Source of the DNA: CAHJXF01 sp038254545
Lineage (GTDB): Bacteria > Pseudomonadota > Gammaproteobacteria > Burkholderiales > Burkholderiaceae_D
Direction: 5' to 3'
NCBI GenBank assembly: GCA_038254545.1
Contig: JBBSGB010000005.1
Location: 62,001 to 126,000, forward strand
DNA length: 64,000 nucleotides
This document shows, piece by piece, positions 36,314 to 45,069 of the stretch (position 1 is the stretch's first letter; the number at the start of each line of letters is the position of its first letter). A program made the position numbers and the translations under genes. The notes beneath the pieces are model-generated. The model saw only the letters and a list, made by a program, of their open reading frames with translations, did no database searches and had not been told where the DNA came from.

Positions 36314-39300
36314 GGTGTGATGCGCCAGATCGCGTAGGGGTTGAGGGTCGGGTCGAGCCGCACGCGCTGCATCTTGCCCTGCCAGCGAAAGCGGTGATCG
36401 CTCAACAGGTCGGTCACGTCGACCGCAGCATCGTCGGGCAGGTCCCACTCCCACAGCGGGACTTCGAAGTCGGCTTCATGCACGCCGTGCGGGTCGAGGT
36501 TGATCGCGACCAGCACGATGTTGCTGCGGTCCTCGGTGCTCTTGGAGAAGTACAGGATGTTGGGGTCGAAGGCATTGTGAAAGCGGATGTTCAAGTGCGT
36601 GTGCAACGCCGGGTTGTGCAAGCGGATGCGGTTGAGCGCGGTGATCTCCGCGATGATGTTGCCCGGCCGCTCCCAGTCCCACGCGCGGATCTGGTACTTC
36701 TCCGAGTCGTGATATTCCTCCTTGGCGGGGACGGGCGTCGCCTCGCAGAGTTCGAAGCCGCCGTAGATGCCCCACAGCCCCGACAGCGTCGATGCCAGCG
36801 CCGCGCGGATCAGGAAGCCCGCGCGCCCCGAGCGCTGCAGGAAGACCGGATTGATGTCGGGCGTGTTGACGAAGAAATGCGGGCGGAAGAAATCGCGTGG
36901 CGCAGCCGTCGTTGAACCAGCGGCCGACGCGCTCGTCAGCTCGGTCAGGTAGTCGATGAACTCCTGCTTGGCATGGCGCCACGTGAAGTAGGTGTACGAC
37001 TGCGAGAAGCCGAGCTTCGCGAGCCGGTACATCACCTTCGGCCGCGTGAAGGCCTCGGACAGGAAGATCGTGTCGGGGTATTTCGCGCGCACGTCGCCGA
37101 TCATCCATTCCCAGAACGGCAGCGGCTTGGTGTGAGGGTTGTCGACGCGAAAGATGCGCACGCCTTGCTCGACCCATGCCAGGATCACGTCGCGCAATGC
37201 GGTCCACAGCAATGGGGCATCAACGTTGTAGAAATCGACGTTGACGATGTCTTCGTATTTCTTCGGCGGGTTCTCGGCATAGCGCAGCGAGCCGTCAGGC
37301 CGCCACGCAAACCAGCTCGGGTGGTCCTTCAACCACGGGTGATCGGGCGAACACTGGATCGCGAAGTCGAGCGCCAGTTCAAGCCCGTTGTCTATCGCGG
37401 CGGCGCGCACGCGCTTGAAGTCCTCGAACGTGCCGAGTTCTCGATGGAGCGCGTCGTGACCCCCGTCTTCCGAGCCGATCGCGTAGGGGCTGCCGGGATC
37501 GTCTTCGGCCGCGGTCAGGCTGTTGTTACGGCCCTTGCGATTCTTCCTGCCGATCGGGTGGATAGGCGTGAAGTAGAGCACGTCGAAACCCATCGCACGG
37601 ATCGCGGGCAGGCGATCGATCACGTCGTCGAAGCTGCCGTGGCGAAGCGGGGCATCGGTTGTCGCACGGATCGATGTACGGCGCGTATTCCCCTGCGAGC
37701 GCGGAAACAATTCGTACCAACTCGCGAACGAAGCGGCGCTGCGTTCGGCGTCGACGGAAAACACGACTTCGGTACGCATCGCGAACGCGCGCGGATCGGC
37801 GGCCTGCATGTCGGCGAGCGTCTGCGAAGCGAGCAGCGCGGCGACCTGCGAGGTCATCGTCGCGGCCGCTGTCGTAGTCGGGGCTGCGGTTTTCGCGAAT
37901 GACTGCAAAAGCGCCGTCAGTCGCTTGACCACGTCGGGACGCTTGATGGACTTTGCACTGGCATGTTCGAGCGCATGTGCCACATGCAGGCGACCCTCTT
38001 CGATCTCGAGCGTGACGTCGAGACCGGCCGCCGACTTCTTGTCGAGTTCGTCGCGATAGGTCGCGAACACGTCTCGCCACGCTGCGATGGCGAACTCGTG
38101 GCTGCCGATGCGCAGCAAGGGAAAGCTCGCGGCGAAACGATCGTTGCCGATCGCCTCCATGCTGACCTCGCGCCAATCGCGATCGCCGAGCGCGCGATGG
38201 CGCAACACGGCCGCGAGCTTCTCGTGCCCGTCGATGAGGATGTCGGCTTCGACGCGTACCGCTTCGCCCGCGCTGCGCTTGACCGGAAAGCGGCCGCCAT
38301 CGACCGAAGGCGTGACGTTTTCGATCGCGATGCGCGGCGCCGCGATCGCGGCCTCTGCAGAAGCCCGCGTCGCCGTCTCGACCGAGCGCTTGCCACGCGC
38401 TTCGGGAATCGCGATGGAAGCGATGCGCCGGCCTTCGATGACGCGCACTTCACCAGCGTCGAGGCGCAATGTTTCGCGCGGATCGAGCGTGATCGGTGAA
38501 TCGCCGGGTGCGCCGACTTCACGAAAATCGCCGAAGCCGCCCAACGCCGATGTCAGCGTTCCGGCGTGCATGCTCGCGCTGTCATCGACATGCGGGTTGA
38601 CGATCACGAGCGCGACGCGATCGGCTGCGCGCAGGTCGGGGGCGTCGGCCCGAACGATCGCATTCAACGGCGCATCCGGCCCGCTCAACATGCGGACCGC
38701 GTCGGTGGGCATGAAGGCATTGCCGCGCTCGTCTCGATCAGCCAGCCAGCGATTGACGGCCCGGATCTCGTTCGAGCGATCGCGCTCCCAGGTCGATGCT
38801 GGCATCAGCAGGGCATCGCCCACCACAGCTGCAACCCAGAGTTGCTGGCGAAGTCGGCGCCCGTCGCGGCTCTGCGCGTCGTCTTCTGCATTGCCCCTGC
38901 CTGCGAGCGTGCGATCGGTCGCGTCGTGCCCGAAGGGATCGCTGGGGAAAGCGAGCTGCATCGTGCCTCGCTGGCGATTCTGCTCATCGATCAGCCATGC
39001 ACTCTTGCCGTCCCACCACGCGAGCGAACTGCAAACGCCGTAGAAGCCGCTGTCGATCAATGCGCGTACGGTCGAAGCGGGCAGGCCAGGCGTCCACGCC
39101 ACCCACTTCATCCCGTGTGCGTTGCCCGCGAGCAAGGATCGCCAGAACGGGGCCGGCAGGCGATCGGGGTCGCGACAGATGATGCCTGCCACGCCGGCTG
39201 CGGCGATTGCTTCGAATTCGCTGCGCCACTGGTCAAGCAGCGCATCGCGCGGCTCGATCGCGCCGAGCCGCGCGCGATGGGGGGGACGGCGCGGATCCAG

Positions 39301-39675
39301 CGCGTCTTCACTGTTCACGAGCCAGGGGTCGAGCAGAGGAACAGCACGTGCCGCGTAGTACGGCAAGCCCTCCGCATCGGGCGCGACCGCAAGCCACAGC
39401 GCGAGGCCGCGCTGGCCACACGCCTGCCCAACGGCATGCAGCGCCGATCGCGCAGTCGCGTCGGCGACCAGCACTGTGGTGAAGCCATCTGCAAGCGCAC
39501 GATCGAGCGCGTCCGACCACGCCGCATCACTCATTTCCCCCTTTGCGGAATGGAAGCGAATCTCGGCAATGCGTGGATGCAAGCTGATTGTCCTGTGTCG
39601 TGGGAAGGGGGATGAAGCGGGTGCGAGACTGCCGAACCGCCAACTGCGAAAGGGCCGCGAGAGTGCAAGTTTCAT
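36310..39675 (-). CDS. glgE: Alpha-1,4-glucan:maltose-1-phosphate maltosyltransferase, long form
   Basis: About 1121 residues, whereas compact GlgE proteins have about 660-700. The GlgE core begins near residue 450 (PRIAIENVTPSVDGGRFPVKR) and has FDVLYFTPIHPIGRKNRKGRNN, nucleophile region FRVDNPHTKPLPFWEW (about 843) and FLSEAFTRPK (about 871). It extends linear glucan with maltosyl units from maltose-1-phosphate. The first 430 residues form an additional domain of alpha/beta character (TTVLVADATARSAL..., WVAWTPGLPASTVRALIDSGFYGVCSS) that looks like a second, degenerate amylase-type barrel. The start is uncertain: ATG 39675 is chosen, ATG 39711 is possible, and ATG 39537 has a purine-rich AAAGGGGGAA site but would cut homologous-looking sequence. 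First gene of the operon. Confidence 0.92.
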   Translation of the reverse strand: MKLALSRPFRSWRFGSLAPASSPFPRHRTISLHPRIAEIRFHSAKGEMSDAAWSDALDRALADGFTTVLVADATARSALHAVGQACGQRGLALWLAVAPDAEGLPYYAARAVPLLDPWLVNSEDALDPRRPPHRARLGAIEPRDALLDQWRSEFEAIAAAGVAGIICRDPDRLPAPFWRSLLAGNAHGMKWVAWTPGLPASTVRALIDSGFYGVCSSLAWWDGKSAWLIDEQNRQRGTMQLAFPSDPFGHDATDRTLAGRGNAEDDAQSRDGRRLRQQLWVAAVVGDALLMPASTWERDRSNEIRAVNRWLADRDERGNAFMPTDAVRMLSGPDAPLNAIVRADAPDLRAADRVALVIVNPHVDDSASMHAGTLTSALGGFGDFREVGAPGDSPITLDPRETLRLDAGEVRVIEGRRIASIAIPEARGKRSVETATRASAEAAIAAPRIAIENVTPSVDGGRFPVKRSAGEAVRVEADILIDGHEKLAAVLRHRALGDRDWREVSMEAIGNDRFAASFPLLRIGSHEFAIAAWRDVFATYRDELDKKSAAGLDVTLEIEEGRLHVAHALEHASAKSIKRPDVVKRLTALLQSFAKTAAPTTTAAATMTSQVAALLASQTLADMQAADPRAFAMRTEVVFSVDAERSAASFASWYELFPRSQGNTRRTSIRATTDAPLRHGSFDDVIDRLPAIRAMGFDVLYFTPIHPIGRKNRKGRNNSLTAAEDDPGSPYAIGSEDGGHDALHRELGTFEDFKRVRAAAIDNGLELALDFAIQCSPDHPWLKDHPSWFAWRPDGSLRYAENPPKKYEDIVNVDFYNVDAPLLWTALRDVILAWVEQGVRIFRVDNPHTKPLPFWEWMIGDVRAKYPDTIFLSEAFTRPKVMYRLAKLGFSQSYTYFTWRHAKQEFIDYLTELTSASAAGSTTAAPRDFFRPHFFVNTPDINPVFLQRSGRAGFLIRAALASTLSGLWGIYGGFELCEATPVPAKEEYHDSEKYQIRAWDWERPGNIIAEITALNRIRLHNPALHTHLNIRFHNAFDPNILYFSKSTEDRSNIVLVAINLDPHGVHEADFEVPLWEWDLPDDAAVDVTDLLSDHRFRWQGKMQRVRLDPTLNPYAIWRITP

Positions 39676-40165
39676 CGCGTGCCGGTCGATGCATTTCTCG
39701 CAACTTCGCATTTGAACCGCGCCCCGCCGCCACCGCTATAGGCGCATGCCGGAGATGGTCTGCCGGCAAGCCACTGTCGAATGAGCGTGACCATGAAGCA
39801 AAGTTCCGATCGCGACTTTACCGCGCGGGCGAAGGTCTCAAGGTGCAGGGTCGGTCGCGATCCGCCCTTGTGCATGCGACGCGCGCTGGTTATACTCACG
39901 TCCCTAACGGCACCTCTTCGAGTCGAGTTTCAGCTTCCAGCTTGAGCTACGACGGAGAAAGTTCCAGGCCGAGGTGCGGACCCACAGCGATTGCAAGCAA
40001 CGCCTAAGTCCACGCGGCACAAAGCAAGCGTTTTGAGCCTTGCGGCAATACGGGTCTGACAGACCCCGTGCCCCGCCAGTCGTTGGGGCCACCCCTGACC
40101 AGGTTTGAATTCAGGCAGCTCTTCGATCGGCGCATCCTGCCGATCGCGCGTCCATACAGGACTGG
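39676..40165. other. Divergent intergenic region between glgE and scpB
   Basis: 490 bases between divergent operons. It holds a good rightward promoter (39868-39896) and a small hairpin (GGGTCT-GAC-AGACCC, 40052-40066) in the scpB leader. I could not identify a convincing leftward promoter for glgE. Short open frames here have no protein-like features. Confidence 0.5.
39868..39896 (+). promoter_or_regulatory. Sigma-70 promoter for scpB-rluB
   Basis: TTGTGC (39868-39873) and TATACT (39891-39896) with ideal 17-base spacing. The leader would be about 260 bases long before ATG 40166. Confidence 0.65.
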
Positions 40166-40765
40166 ATGAACACAACCGAAGCACAAGTCGTCCTCGAGGC
40201 GGCGCTCCTGACTGCGAGCGAGCCGTTGGCGATGCCTGCGTTGCGCCGCCTGTTCGATGACGCGCTGGATGCCGACGCGATTCGCGGTTTGTTGACCGCG
40301 ATCGGTGACGACTGGAACGAACGGGGCCTGGTCCTGACGGCAATCGCCAGCGGTTGGCGCTTTCAGACCCGGCCTTCGATGCGCAGTCATCTGGCGCGCC
40401 TGAATCCGGAAAGGCCGCAACGCTATTCGCGGGCCGTGATGGAAACCCTGGCGATCATCGCGTACCGGCAACCCGTCACGCGCGGCGACATCGAGGACAT
40501 ACGCGGCGTGACGGTTTCGACGCCGGTCATCAAGGCACTTGAAGAGCGCGGCTGGATCGATGCGATCGGCCACCGCGAAGTGCCGGGCCGTCCAGCGCTC
40601 TATGCGACCACCCGGTCTTTTCTCGACGATCTGGGCCTCACGGCCCTTTCCGAACTTCCTCCGCTTCCCCAACCCGGCGAACCCGATACGGCCGCCGTGC
40701 TCCTACAAGAGGTCATCGATTTTGCGCAGACTCCACCGACATTCCCCGCGCAATCCGCAGCGTAA
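40166..40765 (+). CDS. scpB: Segregation and condensation protein B
   Basis: 199 residues with the paired winged-helix domains of ScpB (EAALLTASEPLAMPALRRLF..., YSRAVMETLAIIAYRQPVTRGDIEDIRGV, LEERGWIDAIGHREVPGRPALYATT, FLDDLGL). It works with ScpA and SMC in chromosome condensation. AGGA is five bases before ATG 40166. scpA is not adjacent in this window. The tail overlaps the start of rluB, a usual pairing. Confidence 0.95.
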   Translation: MNTTEAQVVLEAALLTASEPLAMPALRRLFDDALDADAIRGLLTAIGDDWNERGLVLTAIASGWRFQTRPSMRSHLARLNPERPQRYSRAVMETLAIIAYRQPVTRGDIEDIRGVTVSTPVIKALEERGWIDAIGHREVPGRPALYATTRSFLDDLGLTALSELPPLPQPGEPDTAAVLLQEVIDFAQTPPTFPAQSAA

Positions 40766-42701
40766 CGCGGCACAAAGCGCGGGCCAGGACGCGGGCCCGC
40801 AGGACGCGGGCCAGCCGCAAGGCGAGGCGCCGGCATCCGATGCTTCGTCCCGCGCCGCTGCACCCATCGACGCGCGCGCTGGCGCGGTAAACGGTTCCGC
40901 CAACGGCGCTGCGACCTCTGACGCAGGAAGCTCTGCCGAACAGATAGCCGACAGGTCGCCAGGCGCCGCCGAGGCGCGTCCGTCTGGTCCTGGTGGTCAG
41001 AGGAAAAATCGCAATCGACGCGGCAAGCCCGGGGGCGCGCAACCGAATCGTCCGCCCAATGTCGCGGCCGATGGACCAAGACCGGGACCAAGAACCGGAC
41101 CGAAACCCGGGCCACGACAGTTACCCAAGCCGGGTCCGCGACCCCCGCGCGGCCTCGGTGCTCAGCGACCGGGCGGCGGGCAGGGCGCCCAGCGGAGCGC
41201 GACTCCCCGCATTGCGGCCACCGGAGAGCCGTGGCGTATCGAAGAATTGATCACGACCAGCGATGTGAGCGAAGAGCCGATCGATTTGGTCGCGGCACCC
41301 GAGCCGGCCGCAATGCCTGATGACCAGCCGGTTATTTCGGCAGCCGATGAGAACACGGAAGCACCGAACGGCGAGACTGATGACGCTGAATTCGGGCCGC
41401 CATCGGACGACCTCTACGAGGACGACTCCTACGACGCGCAATACGAAGCGGCGCTCGAGCACCAGCCCCCCGCCGGCTTCGTGAATGCAAACACGCCGAT
41501 CGCGCGCGGTCCGCGTCCGTTCGCGCCTCGGCGTGCGGTCACCATCGACCCGGATGCCGACGCACCCAAGCTGCACAAGTTGCTGGCCGACGCCGGCCTC
41601 GGGTCGCGCCGCGAGATGGAAGAAATGATCGTGGCCGGACGCGTGTCGGTCAACGGCGAGCCCGCGCATATCGGTCAACGCATCGGTCCGACCGATCAGA
41701 TCCGCATCAACGGCAAGCCGCTGCAGCGGCGGGTTGCCTCGCGTCCTGCGCGCGTGCTGCTCTATCACAAGCCGGCCGGCGAGATCGTGACCCATGACGA
41801 TCCGCAGGGACGTCCGAGCGTCTTCGCCAAATTGCCGGTCGTGCAGTCGGCGAAATGGCTCGCGATCGGGCGCCTGGATTTCAACACCGAAGGCCTCTTG
41901 ATCTTCACGACGTCGGGTGAGCTGGCCAATCGGCTCGCGCATCCGCGCTATGGATTCGAGCGCGAATACGCGGTGCGTCTCTTGGGCGAACTCGACGAAG
42001 CGGCGCGCACGCGCCTGCTCGAAGGGGTCAACCTGGCCGACGGTCCGGCACGATTCTCGACCATCGAATTCGCCGGCGGCGACGGCGCGAACCGCTGGTA
42101 TCGCGTGGTGATCGGCGAAGGTCGCAACCGTGAAGTCCGTCGCATGTTCGAATCGGTGGGCCTGACGGTGAGCCGCCTGATTCGTATCCGCTACGGCGGT
42201 GTGCATCTGCCGCGTGCTCTGAGTCGCGGCCGTTGGGAAGAACTCGATCAGAACGTCGTCAGGCGCTGGTGCGTCGAACTCGGCATTGCCGCCAAGGGTG
42301 GTGAGCCGCCGGCAAGCAAGGGGCGCCGGCCGCAAGCGCCGCGAGCGATCGATCCTATGGATCAGTCCGTGGGTCAGCCGATGGCACATCCCGCGGGATC
42401 ACACCGCGAGTCCGCACGCAAGCGCCCGCCGCGGCAGGGGCATCCCCGCAGTCCCGGCGGGATGCCCACCGACAATCGGCCGCCGCGGCCCTTCGCGGGT
42501 GCGGCCGGCAAGCCGCGCGGCAAGGGACGCCCCAACGGGGCGGGCGGCGCAGCACCGGGAAAGCCGCGCATCGATCCGACCGTGACGGCGCTTGGCGCAT
42601 TCACCGAGGGGCCGAGGGGTTCGCGCACGGCGCGTCCGCAGGGAACCGGCTTCGGAAAGTCGCCTTTCGCAGGCGGCCCACGGCGTCGCCGCACGGGTTG
42701 A
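40722..42701 (+). CDS. rluB: 23S rRNA pseudouridine synthase (RluB type) with long disordered ends
   Basis: About 659 residues. An S4 RNA-binding domain (PKLHKLLADAGLGSRREMEE, about 282) is followed by the RsuA/RluB catalytic domain with LLYHKPAGEIVTHDD and catalytic Asp in IGRLDFNTEGLL (about 385), then YEREYAVRLLG-like and GRNREVRRMFESVGLTVSRLIRIRYG. It modifies U2605 of 23S rRNA in the model enzyme. About 270 residues of Pro/Gly/Arg/Ala-rich low-complexity sequence precede it and about 120 follow. No ATG fits: TTG 40722, inside scpB, is preferred because AAGAGG lies nine bases upstream; the start remains uncertain. Confidence 0.88.
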   Translation: MRRLHRHSPRNPQRNAAQSAGQDAGPQDAGQPQGEAPASDASSRAAAPIDARAGAVNGSANGAATSDAGSSAEQIADRSPGAAEARPSGPGGQRKNRNRRGKPGGAQPNRPPNVAADGPRPGPRTGPKPGPRQLPKPGPRPPRGLGAQRPGGGQGAQRSATPRIAATGEPWRIEELITTSDVSEEPIDLVAAPEPAAMPDDQPVISAADENTEAPNGETDDAEFGPPSDDLYEDDSYDAQYEAALEHQPPAGFVNANTPIARGPRPFAPRRAVTIDPDADAPKLHKLLADAGLGSRREMEEMIVAGRVSVNGEPAHIGQRIGPTDQIRINGKPLQRRVASRPARVLLYHKPAGEIVTHDDPQGRPSVFAKLPVVQSAKWLAIGRLDFNTEGLLIFTTSGELANRLAHPRYGFEREYAVRLLGELDEAARTRLLEGVNLADGPARFSTIEFAGGDGANRWYRVVIGEGRNREVRRMFESVGLTVSRLIRIRYGGVHLPRALSRGRWEELDQNVVRRWCVELGIAAKGGEPPASKGRRPQAPRAIDPMDQSVGQPMAHPAGSHRESARKRPPRQGHPRSPGGMPTDNRPPRPFAGAAGKPRGKGRPNGAGGAAPGKPRIDPTVTALGAFTEGPRGSRTARPQGTGFGKSPFAGGPRRRRTG

Positions 42702-42720
42702 GCAACAGTCGTGCCACGGC

Positions 42721-42749
42721 TTGTTCGGAGTGCGCGCTGCTGGTACAAT
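42721..42749 (+). promoter_or_regulatory. Sigma-70 promoter of the rimP-nusA-infB operon
   Basis: TTGTTC (42721-42726) and TACAAT (42744-42749) with 17-base spacing, 20 bases after the rluB stop. Expected start of transcription is near 42757, giving a leader of about 200 bases. Confidence 0.7.
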
Positions 42750-42860
42750 CCCATAGTTAATTAGCACAGTTATTCAGCCGCGCGGCTCGGATGGGGGTCC
42801 CGAACGATGGTGCCCGTTCCGTTTTGCGGGAGGTTGTTCGCGCCAGGCAGTCGGGTGGCG

Positions 42861-42890
42861 AAAAGTGGGCTTTCGAGCCCCTTTTTTTTT
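42861..42890 (+). promoter_or_regulatory. Terminator-like hairpin in the rimP leader
   Basis: AAAAG(T)GGGC pairs with GCCCCTTTT around loop TTTCGA, followed by an uninterrupted T run to 42890. It lies between promoter and rimP, so it would act as an attenuator or leader structure rather than an end-of-operon terminator. Similar G/C hairpins with T-tracts precede rimP in other proteobacteria. Confidence 0.6.
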
Positions 42891-42962
42891 CCGTCGGCCG
42901 AATGCATGGTGTTGGTATTTGAATCGGGCGAAGGCAAGCTGGCAGCAGAGGAAGCAACAAAG

Positions 42963-43514
42963 GTGGCTAGTGATTCGGTCATAGAGCAAACCGTCGAAGG
43001 GATGGGCTACGAGCTCGTCGATGTCGAATGGGCCGGAGGCGGCGTGTTGCGGGTATTCATCGACAAACCCGAAGGCGTGCCCGAGGACGGATCGACTGAG
43101 GAAGGCGTGACGGTGGAGGACTGCGCGCAGGTCAGCGAACAATTGTCGCGCGTGCTCACAGTCGAGAACGTGAACTACGAGCGGCTCGAAATTTCATCGC
43201 CGGGGTTGGATCGTCCGTTGAAGAAGCGGGCCGATTTCGCGCGATTCGCCGGGTACGAGGCCTTCGTCAAGTTACGCAAATCGCCGAACGGTCAGGCGCG
43301 GGGCCGCAAGCAGTTTCAGGGAATCTTGCAGACCATAGCTCCGCCTGATGGCATTGCGGAGAGCGGCGCGGTGCGCAATATGGACCGCATCGGCATGGTG
43401 TTGGAAGGCAATGAAGGAACGCACGAGTTGCTCGAGTTTTCCTTCGACGAAGTGGAAAAGGCGCGGCTGGTACCGCGTATCGATTTCAGGAATGCAGGGA
43501 GTAAAAAGCGATGA
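42963..43514 (+). CDS. rimP: Ribosome maturation factor RimP
   Basis: 183 residues: an N-terminal domain with IEQTVEGMGYELVDVEWAGGGVLRVFIDKP, VTVEDCAQVSEQLSRVLTVE and ERLEISSPGLDRPLKKRADF, and a C-terminal Sm-like domain. It is needed for 30S subunit maturation. GTG 42963 is chosen: AGAGGAAG is suitably placed upstream and the family N-terminus starts a few residues later. ATG 42906 is in frame but lacks a ribosome site. A Gly/Ser-rich insertion (PPDGIAESGAVRNMDR) lies in the Sm-like domain. It overlaps nusA by four bases. Confidence 0.92.
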   Translation: MASDSVIEQTVEGMGYELVDVEWAGGGVLRVFIDKPEGVPEDGSTEEGVTVEDCAQVSEQLSRVLTVENVNYERLEISSPGLDRPLKKRADFARFAGYEAFVKLRKSPNGQARGRKQFQGILQTIAPPDGIAESGAVRNMDRIGMVLEGNEGTHELLEFSFDEVEKARLVPRIDFRNAGSKKR

Positions 43515-44986
43515 GTCGGGAAATTCTGTTGTTGGTCGACGCGTTGGCGCGCGAGAAGAACGTGAGCAAGGAAGTCGTGTTCGGCGCGCTCGAACAGGCC
43601 CTGGCTGCCGCGACCAAGAAGCTGTTCCCCGGGGACGTGGACATTCGCGTCTCGGTCAATCGCGAGAACGGCGAGAACGAGGCCTTTCGTCGCTGGCAGG
43701 TCGTGCCCGACGAGGCGGGGCTCGAGTTCGCCGATCGTCAGGAGCTGCTGTCGGAAGCGCGCGAGCAGATTCCCGACATCGAACTCGACGAATACATCGA
43801 GGAGCAGCTCGATCCGGCCGAGTACGGTCGCCGCTTCGCGCAGGACACCAAGCAGACCATTCTGCAGAAGATCCGTGACGCCGAGCGCGAACAGATCCTC
43901 GCGGACTTCCTCGCGCGCGGCGAAGCGATCGTCACCGGCAGTGTCAAGCGCATGGACAAGGGCGACGCGATCGTCGAGGCCGGTCGCGTCGAAGCGCGCC
44001 TGAAGCGCGACCAGATGATCCCCAAGGAAAACCTGCGCGTGGGCGATCGGGTGCGCGCCTACGTGCTGCGCGTCGATCGCGAGGCGCGCGGGCCGCAGTT
44101 GATGCTCTCGCGCACGGCGCCCGAATTCATCGTCAAGCTGTTCGAGCTCGAAGTACCCGAGATCGAGCAGGGGCTGCTGCACATCAAGGCTGCGGCGCGC
44201 GATCCGGGCGTGCGCGCCAAGATCGCCGTGTTCACCACCGATCGCCGCATCGATCCGATCGGCACTTGCGTGGGCATGCGCGGCTCTCGCGTGCAGGCGG
44301 TGCGCAACGAGCTGGGCGGCGAGAACGTCGACATCGTGCTGTGGTCCGACGACCCCGCGCAATTCGTGATCGGCGCGCTTGCGCCGGCCAACGTGTCGTC
44401 GATCGTGGTCGATGAAGAGAAGCACAGCATGGATGTCGTGGTCGACGAGGAGAATCTCGCGATCGCGATCGGCCGCGCAGGACAGAACGTCCGCCTTGCG
44501 TCGGAATTGACGGGCTGGCAAATCAATCTGATGTCGGCTGAAGAATCCGCCGAGAAGAGCACCGCCGAAACCACGCATACGCGTCAGCTCTTCATCGACA
44601 AGCTCGACGTCGACGAAGAGGTTGCCGACATCCTCGTGCAGGAAGGCTTCGCGAGTCTCGAGGAAGTGGCTTACGTGCCGATCGCTGAGATGCTCGAGAT
44701 TCCCGCGTTCGACGAGGACACGGTCAACGAGCTTCGCAACCGCGCGCGCAACGCATTGCTGACCGAGGCGATCGCCAACGAAGAGAAGATCGAGAAGACC
44801 AACGAGGACCTGTTGTCTCTCGATGGGATGGACCGCGAGCTCGCAGCCAAGCTCGCGGGCGGCAACGTGTTCACGCGCGAGGAATTGGCCGAGCTCGCAG
44901 TCGACGAGCTGACCGATCTGACCGGGGTCGACGAAGACCGCGCCAAGGCATTGATCATGAAAGCGCGAGAACACTGGTTTGCGTGA
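43511..44986 (+). CDS. nusA: Transcription termination/antitermination factor NusA
   Basis: 491 residues. The RNA-polymerase-binding N-domain (MSREILLLVDALAREKNVSKE) is followed by the S1 domain (GEAIVTGSVKRMDKGDAIVE), two KH domains (GTCVGMRGSRVQAVRNELGGENVDIVLW; IAIGRAGQNVRLASELTGW), and two C-terminal acidic repeat domains (about 365-490). It controls pausing, termination and antitermination. The start overlaps the rimP stop (ATGA). Confidence 0.97.
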   Translation: MSREILLLVDALAREKNVSKEVVFGALEQALAAATKKLFPGDVDIRVSVNRENGENEAFRRWQVVPDEAGLEFADRQELLSEAREQIPDIELDEYIEEQLDPAEYGRRFAQDTKQTILQKIRDAEREQILADFLARGEAIVTGSVKRMDKGDAIVEAGRVEARLKRDQMIPKENLRVGDRVRAYVLRVDREARGPQLMLSRTAPEFIVKLFELEVPEIEQGLLHIKAAARDPGVRAKIAVFTTDRRIDPIGTCVGMRGSRVQAVRNELGGENVDIVLWSDDPAQFVIGALAPANVSSIVVDEEKHSMDVVVDEENLAIAIGRAGQNVRLASELTGWQINLMSAEESAEKSTAETTHTRQLFIDKLDVDEEVADILVQEGFASLEEVAYVPIAEMLEIPAFDEDTVNELRNRARNALLTEAIANEEKIEKTNEDLLSLDGMDRELAAKLAGGNVFTREELAELAVDELTDLTGVDEDRAKALIMKAREHWFA

Positions 44987-45069
44987 AGCGCCGAGTGATG
45001 ACACCAATCTGCATGCAGATGAGCACAGCGCCGAACCGCGCAAAGACACCGAAAGAAACCGAGGACTGA

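Noticed and set aside
39781..39946. Short plus-strand open frame in the glgE-scpB gap
   Set aside because: No ribosome site, overlaps the scpB promoter, no recognisable composition.
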